DNA of 64,000 bases, taken from Bradyrhizobium canariense (GTDB lineage: Bacteria > Pseudomonadota > Alphaproteobacteria > Rhizobiales > Xanthobacteraceae). The notes beneath the pieces were generated by a model that was not told where the DNA came from, did not search any database, and saw only the letters and a program-made list of their open reading frames with translations. Location of the stretch: positions 186,001-250,000 of the forward strand of contig NZ_VSST01000019.1 in assembly GCF_019402665.1 (NCBI RefSeq), written 5' to 3'. The position numbers and the translations under genes are program-made. Of the stretch, positions 27,838 through 36,386 are shown piece after piece. Numbering within the stretch: the stretch's first letter is position 1; the number at the start of each line of letters is the position of its first letter.

Positions 27838-29190
27838 CTACACCGCCCGGCTGTGCAACTGCTTCGCGGGATCCAGATGCGCGTCGAACGCGGCTGCGAC
27901 GCTGCGCACGAGAAAGCGGGAGTCCTTGGCGACTGCGATGCGGGCGCCGTCGAGTTTCACGACGCCGTCGGAAATCAGCGGCTTCAGACGCGACGCCGAT
28001 TTCAGCATTGCCCCGGCCTCTGCGCCATGACGCGCGCAGATATCGCCGAGATCGGCGCTGAACTCGCACATGATGCGTTCGATGATGTCGGCGCGCAGCC
28101 GGTCGTCGTCGGTGAGGCCATAGCCTTTCGCGGTGGCCAAATGGCCGACGGCGATGCTCTGCGCATAGGCGCCGATCTGCACCTCGTTCTGGACATAGCC
28201 CTGCGGCAAATGTCCGATCGCGCTCGCGCCGAAGCCGAGCAGAACTTCGCCCTGGTCGGTGGTGTAGCCCTGAAAATTGCGCCGCAGCGTGCGTTGCTCG
28301 AAGGCCACGGCCATGGAATCGCCGGGTCGCGCGAAATGATCGAGCCCGATCTGCACGTAGCCGGCCTCCTTCAACGCATTGGCGATCGCGCAGGCTTGGT
28401 CGTGGCGCGCAAGGCCGTCGGGCAGCACGGCCTCGTTGATCATGCGCTGGTGCTTCTTGAAAGCAGGCACATGCGCGTAGCCGAACACCGAGAAGCGGTC
28501 GGGCCCAAGCTCGAGCGAACGTCGCACCGTATCCAGGCACGAGGCAACGGTCTGGTGCGGCAGTCCGTAGATCAGATCGAAGTTGATCCCCTTGATGCCG
28601 GCGTGCTGGAGCATGTCGACCACGGAAGCCGTCTGCTCAAAACTCTGCACCCGGTTGATCGCGCGCTGCACGACAGGGTCGAAGCTCTGCACGCCCAGGC
28701 TCGCGCGATTGACGCCGGAGAGCCGCATCGCCTCGACCATGTCGGAAGTCAGCGTGCGGGGATCGATCTCGACTGCAATCTCGGCCGACGGCAGCACGAA
28801 GAACGATTGCCGCATCGCCGCCATCAACTCGGCAAAAGCCTCCGGCGCCATGATCGTCGGCGTGCCGCCGCCGAAATGGATGTGCTCGACCTTGATGCGC
28901 CGGCCGATCGTCTCGGACACCTGCGCGATCTCGCTGCGCAGCGTACGCAGATAGGCCGCGATGAGCCCGTCTCGACGAACGATCTGGGTATGGCAGCCGC
29001 AATACCAGCACATCTCGCGGCAGAACGGCACGTGCAGATAAAGCGACGCGCTGGCCGCCGCCGGGAGCTCCGCCAGCCAGCGGGCGTAGGCCCCCGCGCC
29101 GATCGCCGGCGAGAAATGCGGTGCGGTCGGGTAGCTCGTGTAGCGCGGCAATCGTTCTTCGCCGTAGCTCGCCGCAAGATCGGCCCTCAT
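27838..29190 (-). CDS. hemN: Oxygen-independent coproporphyrinogen III oxidase
   Basis: A radical-SAM enzyme that decarboxylates coproporphyrinogen III to protoporphyrinogen IX without oxygen, for haem synthesis at low O2. The 4Fe-4S motif FCREMCWYCGC (CxxxCxxC plus a further Cys) lies near residue 60. GGGTPTI follows as the SAM motif, and the protein starts MRADLAASYGEERLPRYTSYP, typical of HemN. Length (450 aa) is normal. A TTG-N8-CAA box lies 86 bases upstream of the ATG. Bradyrhizobia carry more than one hemN, and low-oxygen control by FixK2 is established for that group; here it is inferred. Confidence 0.97.
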   Translation of the reverse strand: MRADLAASYGEERLPRYTSYPTAPHFSPAIGAGAYARWLAELPAAASASLYLHVPFCREMCWYCGCHTQIVRRDGLIAAYLRTLRSEIAQVSETIGRRIKVEHIHFGGGTPTIMAPEAFAELMAAMRQSFFVLPSAEIAVEIDPRTLTSDMVEAMRLSGVNRASLGVQSFDPVVQRAINRVQSFEQTASVVDMLQHAGIKGINFDLIYGLPHQTVASCLDTVRRSLELGPDRFSVFGYAHVPAFKKHQRMINEAVLPDGLARHDQACAIANALKEAGYVQIGLDHFARPGDSMAVAFEQRTLRRNFQGYTTDQGEVLLGFGASAIGHLPQGYVQNEVQIGAYAQSIAVGHLATAKGYGLTDDDRLRADIIERIMCEFSADLGDICARHGAEAGAMLKSASRLKPLISDGVVKLDGARIAVAKDSRFLVRSVAAAFDAHLDPAKQLHSRAV

Positions 29191-29275
29191 ATCTTACCCA
29201 TTCGTCAATCAATGCTGCGCAGCGGGGCGGCGCATCCCGGATGGCACGAAATTACCCGTTTTCGGGTGCGAAACC

Positions 29276-29289
29276 TTGCGCTCGCTCAA
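29276..29289. promoter_or_regulatory. FixK/Fnr-type box shared by hemN and a small membrane gene
   Basis: TTGCGCTCGCTCAA fits TTG(A/C)-N6-(T/G)CAA exactly. It lies 86 bases before hemN (minus strand) and 61 before the 68-residue membrane protein (plus strand), where it could serve both. Confidence 0.75.
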
Positions 29290-29349
29290 AGTCCGAGCAC
29301 GGGATCGGAGCCATGGTGACATTTGATTATTGCCCTCTGGAGATAGGTT

Positions 29350-29556
29350 ATGGCGTCGTTCGCGCTCGATCTCGTTCTGTGGCTCACCGGCGTTCGCGGC
29401 CATATCCCGCGCTTCGACGATTTTCGTCCCGTCCCCACGACGCCCACCGTTGGCGCCAGCCACCTGGTACGCGTAATGGTCATCACGGCCGCCGTCTTCG
29501 CCGCGCTGTCGCTCGCGGTTTGGGGCACGGTCTGGATTGCGATCCAGTTGCTCTAA
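29350..29556 (+). CDS. Small membrane protein of unknown function (68 aa)
   Basis: A short protein with an amphipathic N-terminal part (MASFALDLVLWLTGVRGHIPR), a Pro-rich middle (DDFRPVPTTPTVGAS) and one transmembrane helix at residues 43-65 (VMVITAAVFAALSLAVWG). It starts 10 bases after GGAGATAGG. Its position downstream of a FixK-type box shared with hemN suggests expression at low oxygen. It has no Cys. Small membrane proteins of this size often are subunits or stabilisers of oxidases and nitrite/NO reductases, but I know of no assigned role for this one. Confidence 0.75.
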   Translation: MASFALDLVLWLTGVRGHIPRFDDFRPVPTTPTVGASHLVRVMVITAAVFAALSLAVWGTVWIAIQLL

Positions 29557-29709
29557 TCGACGACAATCCATTCGCAATAAACGCAGCTGAACATGCGAAC
29601 GATTTGCGGCCGACGCGACTGACGTCGCGAGTCGTCACGTCTTTCGTATCGCCGATGCGATCTTCGACAAACTCCTAAGGATTTTACCGGAGGCGAATTC
29701 GGCAAAAGC

Positions 29710-29723
29710 TTGTCGCAGCGCAA
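29710..29723. promoter_or_regulatory. FixK/NnrR-type box upstream of nirK
   Basis: TTGTCGCAGCGCAA is a near-palindrome (TTG-N8-CAA) 69 bases before the nirK ATG at 29793. nirK genes of rhizobia are controlled from such sites by FixK2 or NnrR. Confidence 0.75.
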
Positions 29724-29792
29724 ACACACTTGCCGCGATCGGCGCACACTGCATTCCGTCATCAAAACCATTTCAGATGAAGGATGCTTCCG

Positions 29793-30890
29793 ATGTTCAC
29801 CCGCCGAGCCGCATTGATCAGCGCCGCCGCAACCGCCCTGATGCTGGCGACACCCGCCTTGGCTGCCGATGATCTCAAACTGCCGCGCCAGAAGGTCGAG
29901 CTGGTCGCTCCGCCCTTCGTGCATGCGCACGAGCAAGCGACCAAGCAGGGTCCCAAGATCGTGGAGTTCACGCTCACGATCGAGGAGAAGAAGGTCGTCA
30001 TCGACGAGAAGGGCACCACGTTCCAAGCGATGACCTTTAACGGCTCGATGCCAGGTCCGATGATGGTCGTGCACGAGGGCGACTATGTCGAAACGACGCT
30101 GGTCAATCCCGCAACCAACTCCATGCCGCACAACATCGACTTCCATTCCGCGACGGGCGCGCTCGGCGGCGGTGCGCTCACGCTGGTCAATCCCGGCGAG
30201 CAGGTCGTCTTGCGCTGGAAGGCAACCAAAACCGGCGTGTTCGTCTACCATTGCGCACCGGGCGGCCCGATGATCCCCTGGCACGTCGTCTCCGGCATGA
30301 ACGGCGCCGTGATGGTGCTGCCGCGTGACGGCCTCAACGACGGCAAGGGCCACGCACTGAAATACGACAAGATCTTCTATGTCGGCGAGCAGGACATGTA
30401 CGTGCCGCGCGACGACAAGGGCAATTTCAAATCCTATGAATCGCCGGGCGAAGCCTTCACCGACACCGAAGAGGTGATGAAGAAGCTGATTCCCTCACAT
30501 GTCGTGTTCAACGGCAAGGTCGGTGCGCTCACCGGCAAGAATGCGCTGACCGCCAATGTCGGCGAGAACGTGCTGATCGTGCATTCGCAGGCCAACCGCG
30601 ACAGCCGTCCGCATCTGATCGGCGGCCATGGCGACTATGTCTGGGAAACCGGCAAGTTCTCCAATGCGCCGGAGACCGGGCTCGAGACCTGGTTCATCCG
30701 CGGCGGCTCGGCGGGAGCTGCGCTGTACAAGTTCATGCAGCCCGGCATCTACGCCTATGTCACGCATAATCTGATCGAGGCCGCCGACCTCGGCGCCACC
30801 GCGCACTTCAAGGTCGAAGGCAAGTGGAACGACGATCTGATGACGCAGGTGAAGGCGCCTGCGGATATCCCGGCGCCCAACACCAACTAG
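29793..30890 (+). CDS. nirK: Copper-containing nitrite reductase
   Basis: A periplasmic trimeric enzyme that reduces nitrite to nitric oxide, the key step of denitrification. The N-terminus [19 protein letters not shown] is a Tat-like signal. Type-1 copper ligands lie in HCAP (Cys), PWHV (His) and SGMNGAVMV (Met), and type-2 ligands around [13 protein letters not shown] and THNLIEA. The [15 protein letters not shown] motif ([19 protein letters not shown]) is conserved. The ATG at 29793 is favoured over 29784, because GAAGGA is then correctly spaced. Length of 365 matches the family. A FixK/NnrR box lies upstream and nirV follows across a hairpin. Confidence 0.98.
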   Translation: MFTRRAALISAAATALMLATPALAADDLKLPRQKVELVAPPFVHAHEQATKQGPKIVEFTLTIEEKKVVIDEKGTTFQAMTFNGSMPGPMMVVHEGDYVETTLVNPATNSMPHNIDFHSATGALGGGALTLVNPGEQVVLRWKATKTGVFVYHCAPGGPMIPWHVVSGMNGAVMVLPRDGLNDGKGHALKYDKIFYVGEQDMYVPRDDKGNFKSYESPGEAFTDTEEVMKKLIPSHVVFNGKVGALTGKNALTANVGENVLIVHSQANRDSRPHLIGGHGDYVWETGKFSNAPETGLETWFIRGGSAGAALYKFMQPGIYAYVTHNLIEAADLGATAHFKVEGKWNDDLMTQVKAPADIPAPNTN

Positions 30891-30899
30891 ACGCGACGA

Positions 30900-30921
30900 G
30901 GGGCCGGTGATGACCGGCCCC
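30900..30921. terminator. Hairpin between nirK and nirV
   Basis: GGGGCCGGT and ACCGGCCCC form a nine-base stem around a four-base loop, followed by TTCTT. It lies nine bases after the nirK stop and 21 bases before nirV. It could partly end transcription or protect nirK mRNA. Confidence 0.65.
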
Positions 30922-30941
30922 TTCTTCCCTGGGGGACGACC

Positions 30942-31817
30942 ATGCTGATCGCATTCAAGCTGAAACTGCTACTCGCCTGTGCCGCCGGGTTCGCGGGGCC
31001 GATCGCGGTGCCGCTGGTGTCGGACATCGGGACTCATGGCGCCGCGACGGAGCCCGCCATCGTCAGGGTCGCGCCAGGCGGCCTGTCCTATCGCGAGGCC
31101 GGCGATTTCACGCGTGCCGGGCAGCAGGCGGAAGCGCCGCTGCGCACGATGCGCTTCGAGAGGCCGATGCACATCATGCGGCATCAGGTCTCGTCATCCG
31201 ACTATCAGATTTGCGTGCAGGACGCCGCTTGCCGCGCGCTTGATCGCGGCGTGGCCATCGCCTCCGATCGGCCTGCGGTGCAGGTGAGCTGGCACGATGC
31301 CGAGGCTTATGCGGGTTGGCTCTCGCGCAAGACCGGTCACAGTTACCGCCTGCCGAGCGACGTGGAATGGGCCTTTGCCGCGGGCTCGCGATTCAGGGAC
31401 GACGGCCTTCCGGTGGACGCAACAGATCCATCGAAGCGCTGGATCGGCCGCTACGAGCGTGAATCCGAGCGTGACCTCTTCGACACGACAGCCTATCCGT
31501 TCGGCAGGTTCGGTTCGAACGAGCACGGCATCGAAGATCTCGCCGGCAATGTCTGGGAGTGGACCTCGACCTGCTTCGTGCGCTCGCGCACCGACGCGGC
31601 CGGCAATACCGGCAAACCGACCGTGAACTGCGGCGTGCGCGTCGCCGAAGGCGCGCACCGCGCCTATGTCACCGATTTCATCCGCGACGCCCGCGCGGGC
31701 GGCTGCGCACAGGGCGTCCCTCCCGCCAATCTCGGCTTCCGCCTGGTTCGAGAGGAAACGTCCTGGGTCGCAAGCGTGTCGGCGCGGTGGAGCAAGACGT
31801 GGGCAGCGAGGTCGTAG
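30942..31817 (+). CDS. nirV: NirV, formylglycine-generating-enzyme-like protein
   Basis: A protein of the formylglycine-generating sulfatase-activating (FGE/SUMF1) fold, exported by its N-terminal hydrophobic segment (AFKLKLLLACAAGFAGPIAVPL). Typical motifs are MRHQVSSSDYQICVQ, VSWHDAEAYAGWLSRKTGH, YRLPSDVEWAFAA, and GIEDLAGNVWEWTS. nirV often follows nirK in denitrifying rhizobia, but its role is unresolved (it may help in NirK assembly). GGGGGACG precedes the ATG. Two Cys typical for the active site of true FGE are not in the usual place, so sulfatase activation is unlikely. Confidence 0.93.
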   Translation: MLIAFKLKLLLACAAGFAGPIAVPLVSDIGTHGAATEPAIVRVAPGGLSYREAGDFTRAGQQAEAPLRTMRFERPMHIMRHQVSSSDYQICVQDAACRALDRGVAIASDRPAVQVSWHDAEAYAGWLSRKTGHSYRLPSDVEWAFAAGSRFRDDGLPVDATDPSKRWIGRYERESERDLFDTTAYPFGRFGSNEHGIEDLAGNVWEWTSTCFVRSRTDAAGNTGKPTVNCGVRVAEGAHRAYVTDFIRDARAGGCAQGVPPANLGFRLVREETSWVASVSARWSKTWAARS

Positions 31818-31863
31818 CGGATCTAAACGCGAGGAAAGATCGACGCCGGCGCCTCATATTCAG

Positions 31864-31977
31864 TCATTGCGAGCGCAGCGACTTGTCCGCCGAAGCCTGG
31901 GCGAAGGCGGAAGCAATCCAGAATCTTTCTGCGGAGACAGTCTGGATTGCTTCGTCGCAAGAGCTCCTCGCAATGAC
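31864..31977. repeat. Inverted repeat element (tcattgcgag type)
   Basis: The arms tcattgcgagcgcagcgac … gaagcaatccaga and tctggattgcttcg … cgcaatga belong to the same family as 15414-15498. This copy has an extra 28-base inner insert (ccgccgaagcctgggcgaag region). It fills the gap between nirV and the convergent GNAT gene. Confidence 0.85.
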
Positions 31978-32028
31978 GAAATTGCGGCGCGCGCCCGGCG
32001 CTCAACCGTCACTACACGCGCGGCGTGC

Positions 32029-32664
32029 TCAGATCGCCCGCACGAACATGCGAAAGCCCGGCGCACCGATGATCGCCTCGAAGGCAGGATCGCGCTTCTC
32101 CTCGGCAAGGACGAAGCCGGCCTTGGCATAAGCGCGCTCGGCGGGCTCGTTGCCGATCAGGAACGATATCGTCACCCGGGCAAATCCAGCTGCCCGCCCC
32201 TTCTCCAGCGCATGCGCGATCAGTGACTGCACCAGGCCGCGGCCGCGATAGGCGGGATCAGTCGCGACATACTCGATCATCCAATCGCCCTCGCCGCCCT
32301 GAACCCAGCAGGCGCGCGTGTAGCCGGCGCGTTGACGAATGGCCTCCAGCTCTGCCGGGGCGAGCCCGGACGCGGCTGCGACTTCTTCGATCGCACGCCA
32401 AGCCGCTGGTCCCGTGCCGGCCGCCGGTAGCGCACACAAGGCGGCAGCAGGCTTGCCATCGATCTCGGCGACCAGAAATTGCGAGACGTGCCACATCGAC
32501 ACTGCGCGGGCGACTGCGATGCGCGCGATGAAAGCGCGGCACTGTGTTTCAGGCCAACCGAGCGCAACGTCGAACCAGCCGCGCGGCCGGTAGCCGCGCT
32601 GCGATGACAGGATGGTTTGTGCGATGAAATCGGCGTCTTCGGGACGCGCAGACCGTATCGTCAT
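32029..32664 (-). CDS. GNAT-family N-acetyltransferase (211 aa)
   Basis: A GNAT-fold acetyltransferase, MTIRSARPEDADFIAQTIL at the start. The acetyl-CoA motif is seen in YVATDPAYRGRGLVQSLIAH (R-G-x-G pattern), followed by the beta-5/helix-4 segment NEPAERAYAKAGF. It is cytoplasmic. It lies 21 bases downstream of the CoA-transferase beta-subunit gene on the same strand, so it may share a transcript. The substrate is unknown. Confidence 0.9.
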   Translation of the reverse strand: MTIRSARPEDADFIAQTILSSQRGYRPRGWFDVALGWPETQCRAFIARIAVARAVSMWHVSQFLVAEIDGKPAAALCALPAAGTGPAAWRAIEEVAAASGLAPAELEAIRQRAGYTRACWVQGGEGDWMIEYVATDPAYRGRGLVQSLIAHALEKGRAAGFARVTISFLIGNEPAERAYAKAGFVLAEEKRDPAFEAIIGAPGFRMFVRAI

Positions 32665-32685
32665 GCGCGCCCCTTCGCGAAAACC

Positions 32686-33336
32686 TTACGTGTTCTTCAG
32701 CGCGACGCGGAATTCGGCTTCGGTCTTGGCCTTGACCTCGTCGAGCGAGACGCCGTCGGCGAGCTCGATCAGCGCCATGCCGCCGTTGCCGTGCTTGTCG
32801 ATGGTGAAGACGGCCAGGTCGGTCACGACCATGTCGACCACGCGCTCGCCGGTCAGCGGCAAATTGCACTGCTTCAGGAGCTTTGGACCGTCCTTGGCCG
32901 AATGCTCCATCACCACGACCACGCGCTTGACGCCGGCAACGAGATCCATCGCGCCGCCCATGCCCTTGACCATCTTGCCGGGGATCATCCAGTTGGCGAG
33001 ATCGCCGTTCTGGGCCACCTGCATGGCGCCGAGGATCGACAGATCCATGTGGCCGCCACGGATCATCCCGAAGGAATCCGCGCTCGAGAAATACGAGGTC
33101 GACGGCAGCTCGCTGACGGTCTGCTTGCCGGCGTTGATGAGATCGGCGTCCTCTTCACCCTCATAGGGGAACGGGCCCATGCCGAGCATGCCGTTCTCGC
33201 TCTGAAGGCTGACGTCCATGCCGTCGGGGATGTAATTCGAGACCAGCGTCGGGATGCCGATGCCGAGATTGACGTAATAGCCGTCACGCAGTTCCTTCGC
33301 GGCGCGCGCAGCCATCTGTTCACGGGTCCAGGCCAT
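32686..33336 (-). CDS. scoB: 3-oxoacid CoA-transferase subunit B
   Basis: The beta subunit of a succinyl-CoA:3-ketoacid CoA-transferase. It starts [16 protein letters not shown], has the oxyanion segment [12 protein letters not shown], and the catalytic Glu in [11 protein letters not shown]. The 216-residue length is normal. It follows subunit A by 15 bases, so the two are co-translated. The enzyme transfers CoA from succinyl-CoA to acetoacetate, allowing ketone bodies and PHB breakdown products to be used. A 3-oxoadipate CoA-transferase (PcaJ) is the alternative but no pca genes are near. Confidence 0.93.
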   Translation of the reverse strand: MAWTREQMAARAAKELRDGYYVNLGIGIPTLVSNYIPDGMDVSLQSENGMLGMGPFPYEGEEDADLINAGKQTVSELPSTSYFSSADSFGMIRGGHMDLSILGAMQVAQNGDLANWMIPGKMVKGMGGAMDLVAGVKRVVVVMEHSAKDGPKLLKQCNLPLTGERVVDMVVTDLAVFTIDKHGNGGMALIELADGVSLDEVKAKTEAEFRVALKNT

Positions 33337-33351
33337 CTTAGTCTCCTGATC

Positions 33352-34059
33352 TCAAGCTGCCGTGCGCGGGCGGGTGTTGCGGAATTCGATGCGCTTCTTG
33401 GCCGTTCCGACCTCGACGATGCGTTTGACGAAAAGACCGGGTGTGTGGATGTGGTCGGGATCGAGTTCGCCGGCCGGAACCAGATGCTCGACCTCGGCCA
33501 CCGTGACCTTGGCGGCCGTCGCCATCATCGGGTTAAAGTTGCGCGCGGTCTTGCGGTAGATGAGGTTACCTGCGGTGTCGCCCTTCCAGGCGTGGACGAT
33601 GGCGAGGTCGGCGAACAGGCCGCGCTCCATCAGGTATTTCTGCCCGTCGAATTCCTTCACTTCCTTGCCTTCGGCGATCAGCGTGCCGACGCCGGTCTTG
33701 GTGTAGAAGGCCGGAATGCCGGCACCACCGGCGCGGATGCGCTCGGCCAGCGTGCCCTGCGGATTGAATTCGAGTTCCAGCTCGCCGGCGAGGAATTGCT
33801 GGGCGAACAGCTTGTTCTCGCCGACATAGGACGAGATCATTTTCTTGATCTGACGGGTTTCGAGCAGGCGGCTGAGGCCAATGCCGTCGACGCCGGCATT
33901 GTTTGAGACCACCGTCAGGTCCTTGACGCCGGAGTCGCGGATCGCGTCCGACAGCGTCTCGGCGATGCCGCAAAGGCCGAAGCCGCCCGACATGATCATC
34001 ATGCCGTCTTTCAGAACACCCTCGAGAGCCGACTTGGCGTCGGGATAGACCTTGTTCAT
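33352..34059 (-). CDS. scoA: 3-oxoacid CoA-transferase subunit A
   Basis: The alpha subunit of the same CoA-transferase. The N-terminus MNKVYPDAKSALEGVLKDGM and the glycine motif SGGFGLCGIAETL match the family. Further motifs are NNAGVDGIGLSRLL and GGAGIPAFYTKTGVGT. The protein has 235 residues. It is the first gene of a transcript scoA-scoB-(GNAT) with a 277-base upstream region divergent from the AsmA gene. GAAGG before the ATG is the ribosome binding site. Confidence 0.93.
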   Translation of the reverse strand: MNKVYPDAKSALEGVLKDGMMIMSGGFGLCGIAETLSDAIRDSGVKDLTVVSNNAGVDGIGLSRLLETRQIKKMISSYVGENKLFAQQFLAGELELEFNPQGTLAERIRAGGAGIPAFYTKTGVGTLIAEGKEVKEFDGQKYLMERGLFADLAIVHAWKGDTAGNLIYRKTARNFNPMMATAAKVTVAEVEHLVPAGELDPDHIHTPGLFVKRIVEVGTAKKRIEFRNTRPRTAA

Positions 34060-34336
34060 GCAAATTACCTTCGAGTGAACCTTCGGCTTGCAGGCGTCGC
34101 GCCTTAGTGGCGGCGATTATTAGGCGAAATCGTCCGAAGCCGTCAATGATACGGGGTTCTCCGCTCCACCCCTGGGTGATAGAAGCTGCCCAAGCCGTGG
34201 GCGCAACCGTTCCCGCGGCCTTGAAAGCGACAAGAAAACCCATCAAGTTGCGGCACTTAACACAATAGGTCTTGGGCGTGGGGCGCGCAGGTTTCCCGGC
34301 CCGCCTTCAGGCTCCAGCGACCAACTCGATCAGGAC

Positions 34337-36277
34337 ATGCCATTGACCATGGCCCAAGGAATGAAGCGCCTCGGGACGCCGATCGCGGCGCTGCTCGGCG
34401 TGGCGCTGATCGCCCTGATCGCGACCTCATGGCTCATCAACCGCGACGCGCTGCGCAAGGCGGTGGAAACGCAGATCCGCGACGTCACCGGGCTCGAGGT
34501 CAATGTCGCGGGCGCGATCGACATTTCGGTGCTGCCGGCAAGCTACATCTCCTTCCATGACGTCGGCCTGAAGGGCGGCGGCACCAGCGATCCCGCGCTC
34601 CATGTCGACGTGCTCACCGCGAACCTGCGGCTGCTGCCGCTGCTGCTGCAACGGTTCGAGATCGCCGACCTGACGCTGCTGCGGCCGCGCATCCATGTCA
34701 GCCTGAAGCCGGACGGCGAAAGCAACTGGACGCCGTTCATCCAGACCATCGCGCGCACCATGAAGCCCGGCGCCGAGAATCAAGTGTCGTTCTCCGAGAT
34801 CCGGATCCAGGACGGCGTGCTCGATTACGAGGACGCCGCCATGCACGGCACCGAGAAGTTCGAGGACATCGACCTCTCGCTGGCCTGGCCCTCGATCTCG
34901 CGCTCCTTCGCTGCGACCGGACAATTCGACTGGCGCGGCGAACGGGTCGACGGCTCGATCAGCTTTGCCGATTTCGTCGCCGCGCTCTCCGGCGAGCGCT
35001 CGGGATTGAAGGCGCGGATCGCGAGCGCACCGCTCAAGCTCGCCTTCGACGGCAGCGTCGCCAACCGCACCAGCCCGATGATGGAGGGCACGCTCACCAT
35101 CGACAGCCCGTCCTTGCGCAACGCGCTACGCTGGACCGGCCAGCCGCAGCCCGCCAGCGGCGGCTTCGGCCGCTTCGCGTTGAAGGCGCGGGCCAATGTC
35201 GTCGGCGCGTCGATCGCGCTCACCAATGTCAATGTCGAACTCGACGGCAACACCGCCGAGGGCGTGATGACCTACGCCAATAACGGCCGGCAGACGCTGC
35301 AGGCGACGCTCGCAGCCGACGCGCTCGACTTCACACCCTATATCTCGACCTTCCGCCTGCTCGCGAGCGGCGCGCGCGACTGGAACAGGCAGCTGTTCGA
35401 TCTCAACGCCTTGTCGACCACCGACCTCGACATGCGCCTGTCGGCCGCCAAGCTGACGGTCGGGGCGTCGAAACTCGGCCGCACCGCGATCGGCGCGAAT
35501 CTGCGCAACGGCACGCTGGCGCTCTCGGTCGGCGAGGCCCAGGTCTATGGCGGCATCGCCAAGGGCTCGTTCGGCATCGCGCGCTCCGACACCGTGGCCG
35601 ACATCAAGGCGCAATTCCAGTTCACCGACGTCGACCTTCAGGCCTGCGCCTCCGAGCTGTTCGGTATCAACAAGCTGTCCGGGCGCGGCAACATCAACGT
35701 CTCGCTCGTCGCGTCCGGCTCGAGCCCGTTCGGCCTCGTACAGTCGCTCGACGGCAGCGCCACCGTGACCGGGCATGATGGCGCGATCGCGGGCTTCAAT
35801 GCCGAGCAGCTCCTGAAGCGGCTCGAGCGGCGGCCGCTGTCCGGCGGCGGCAATTTCCGCAACGGCTCGACCCCTTACGACAATCTCACCATCGCGGTGA
35901 AGTTCTCCGACGGCGTCGCCACCGCCGAGGACATCCGCGTCGAAGGACCGGCGGCGAAGATCACGATGACCGGTACCGCCTCGGTGCCGACACGCGAATA
36001 CGACATGAAGGGCGTGGCCAGCCTCAACAGCGCGTCGGGGTTCGAATTGCCCTTCGTGGTGCAGGGCCCCTGGGACGACCCCCTCGTCTTCCCCGATCCG
36101 GAAAGCCTGATCCGCCGCTCGCCGGCCTCTGCGCCCCTGCTCGACATGCTGAAAGACCGCAAGCCGGGCGACGCGGTGCGCTCCGCGATCGAGCGCATCA
36201 CCGGCACCGGAAAACGTCCCGCACCCGCCGAAGCGCCGACAGCGGAGAACGCCAAGGAAGGCGCGAAGTCGAACTAG
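34337..36277 (+). CDS. AsmA-family protein (646 aa)
   Basis: A large inner-membrane-anchored protein of the AsmA/TamB-like class. It has an N-terminal transmembrane helix (residues about 13-33, TPIAALLGVALIALIATSW) followed by the AsmA start (RDVTGLEVNVAGAIDISVLP). The long beta-rich part ends in the AsmA_2 segment (VEGPAAKITMTGTASVPTR, FELPFVVQGPWDDP). Such proteins are bridge-like lipid carriers or affect outer-membrane assembly in other bacteria. The last 25 residues are Ala/Glu/Lys-rich. The ATG at 34337 has AGGA just before it; ATGs at 34349 and 34361 are alternatives. Confidence 0.9.
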   Translation: MPLTMAQGMKRLGTPIAALLGVALIALIATSWLINRDALRKAVETQIRDVTGLEVNVAGAIDISVLPASYISFHDVGLKGGGTSDPALHVDVLTANLRLLPLLLQRFEIADLTLLRPRIHVSLKPDGESNWTPFIQTIARTMKPGAENQVSFSEIRIQDGVLDYEDAAMHGTEKFEDIDLSLAWPSISRSFAATGQFDWRGERVDGSISFADFVAALSGERSGLKARIASAPLKLAFDGSVANRTSPMMEGTLTIDSPSLRNALRWTGQPQPASGGFGRFALKARANVVGASIALTNVNVELDGNTAEGVMTYANNGRQTLQATLAADALDFTPYISTFRLLASGARDWNRQLFDLNALSTTDLDMRLSAAKLTVGASKLGRTAIGANLRNGTLALSVGEAQVYGGIAKGSFGIARSDTVADIKAQFQFTDVDLQACASELFGINKLSGRGNINVSLVASGSSPFGLVQSLDGSATVTGHDGAIAGFNAEQLLKRLERRPLSGGGNFRNGSTPYDNLTIAVKFSDGVATAEDIRVEGPAAKITMTGTASVPTREYDMKGVASLNSASGFELPFVVQGPWDDPLVFPDPESLIRRSPASAPLLDMLKDRKPGDAVRSAIERITGTGKRPAPAEAPTAENAKEGAKSN

Positions 36278-36386
36278 TCCTGAGCGGATCGCGGACGCGG
36301 AACGCCTCCGCCAACGCATAAGAGCCGTCCGTATTTCGCCACGATGGTCTCATACCTGAGGTTGAAGCAGGAGGAGACATCGCCCA

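Noticed and set aside
31823..32129. Short open frames in the nirV-GNAT gap
   Set aside because: The region is a palindromic repeat; frames there follow from the repeat.
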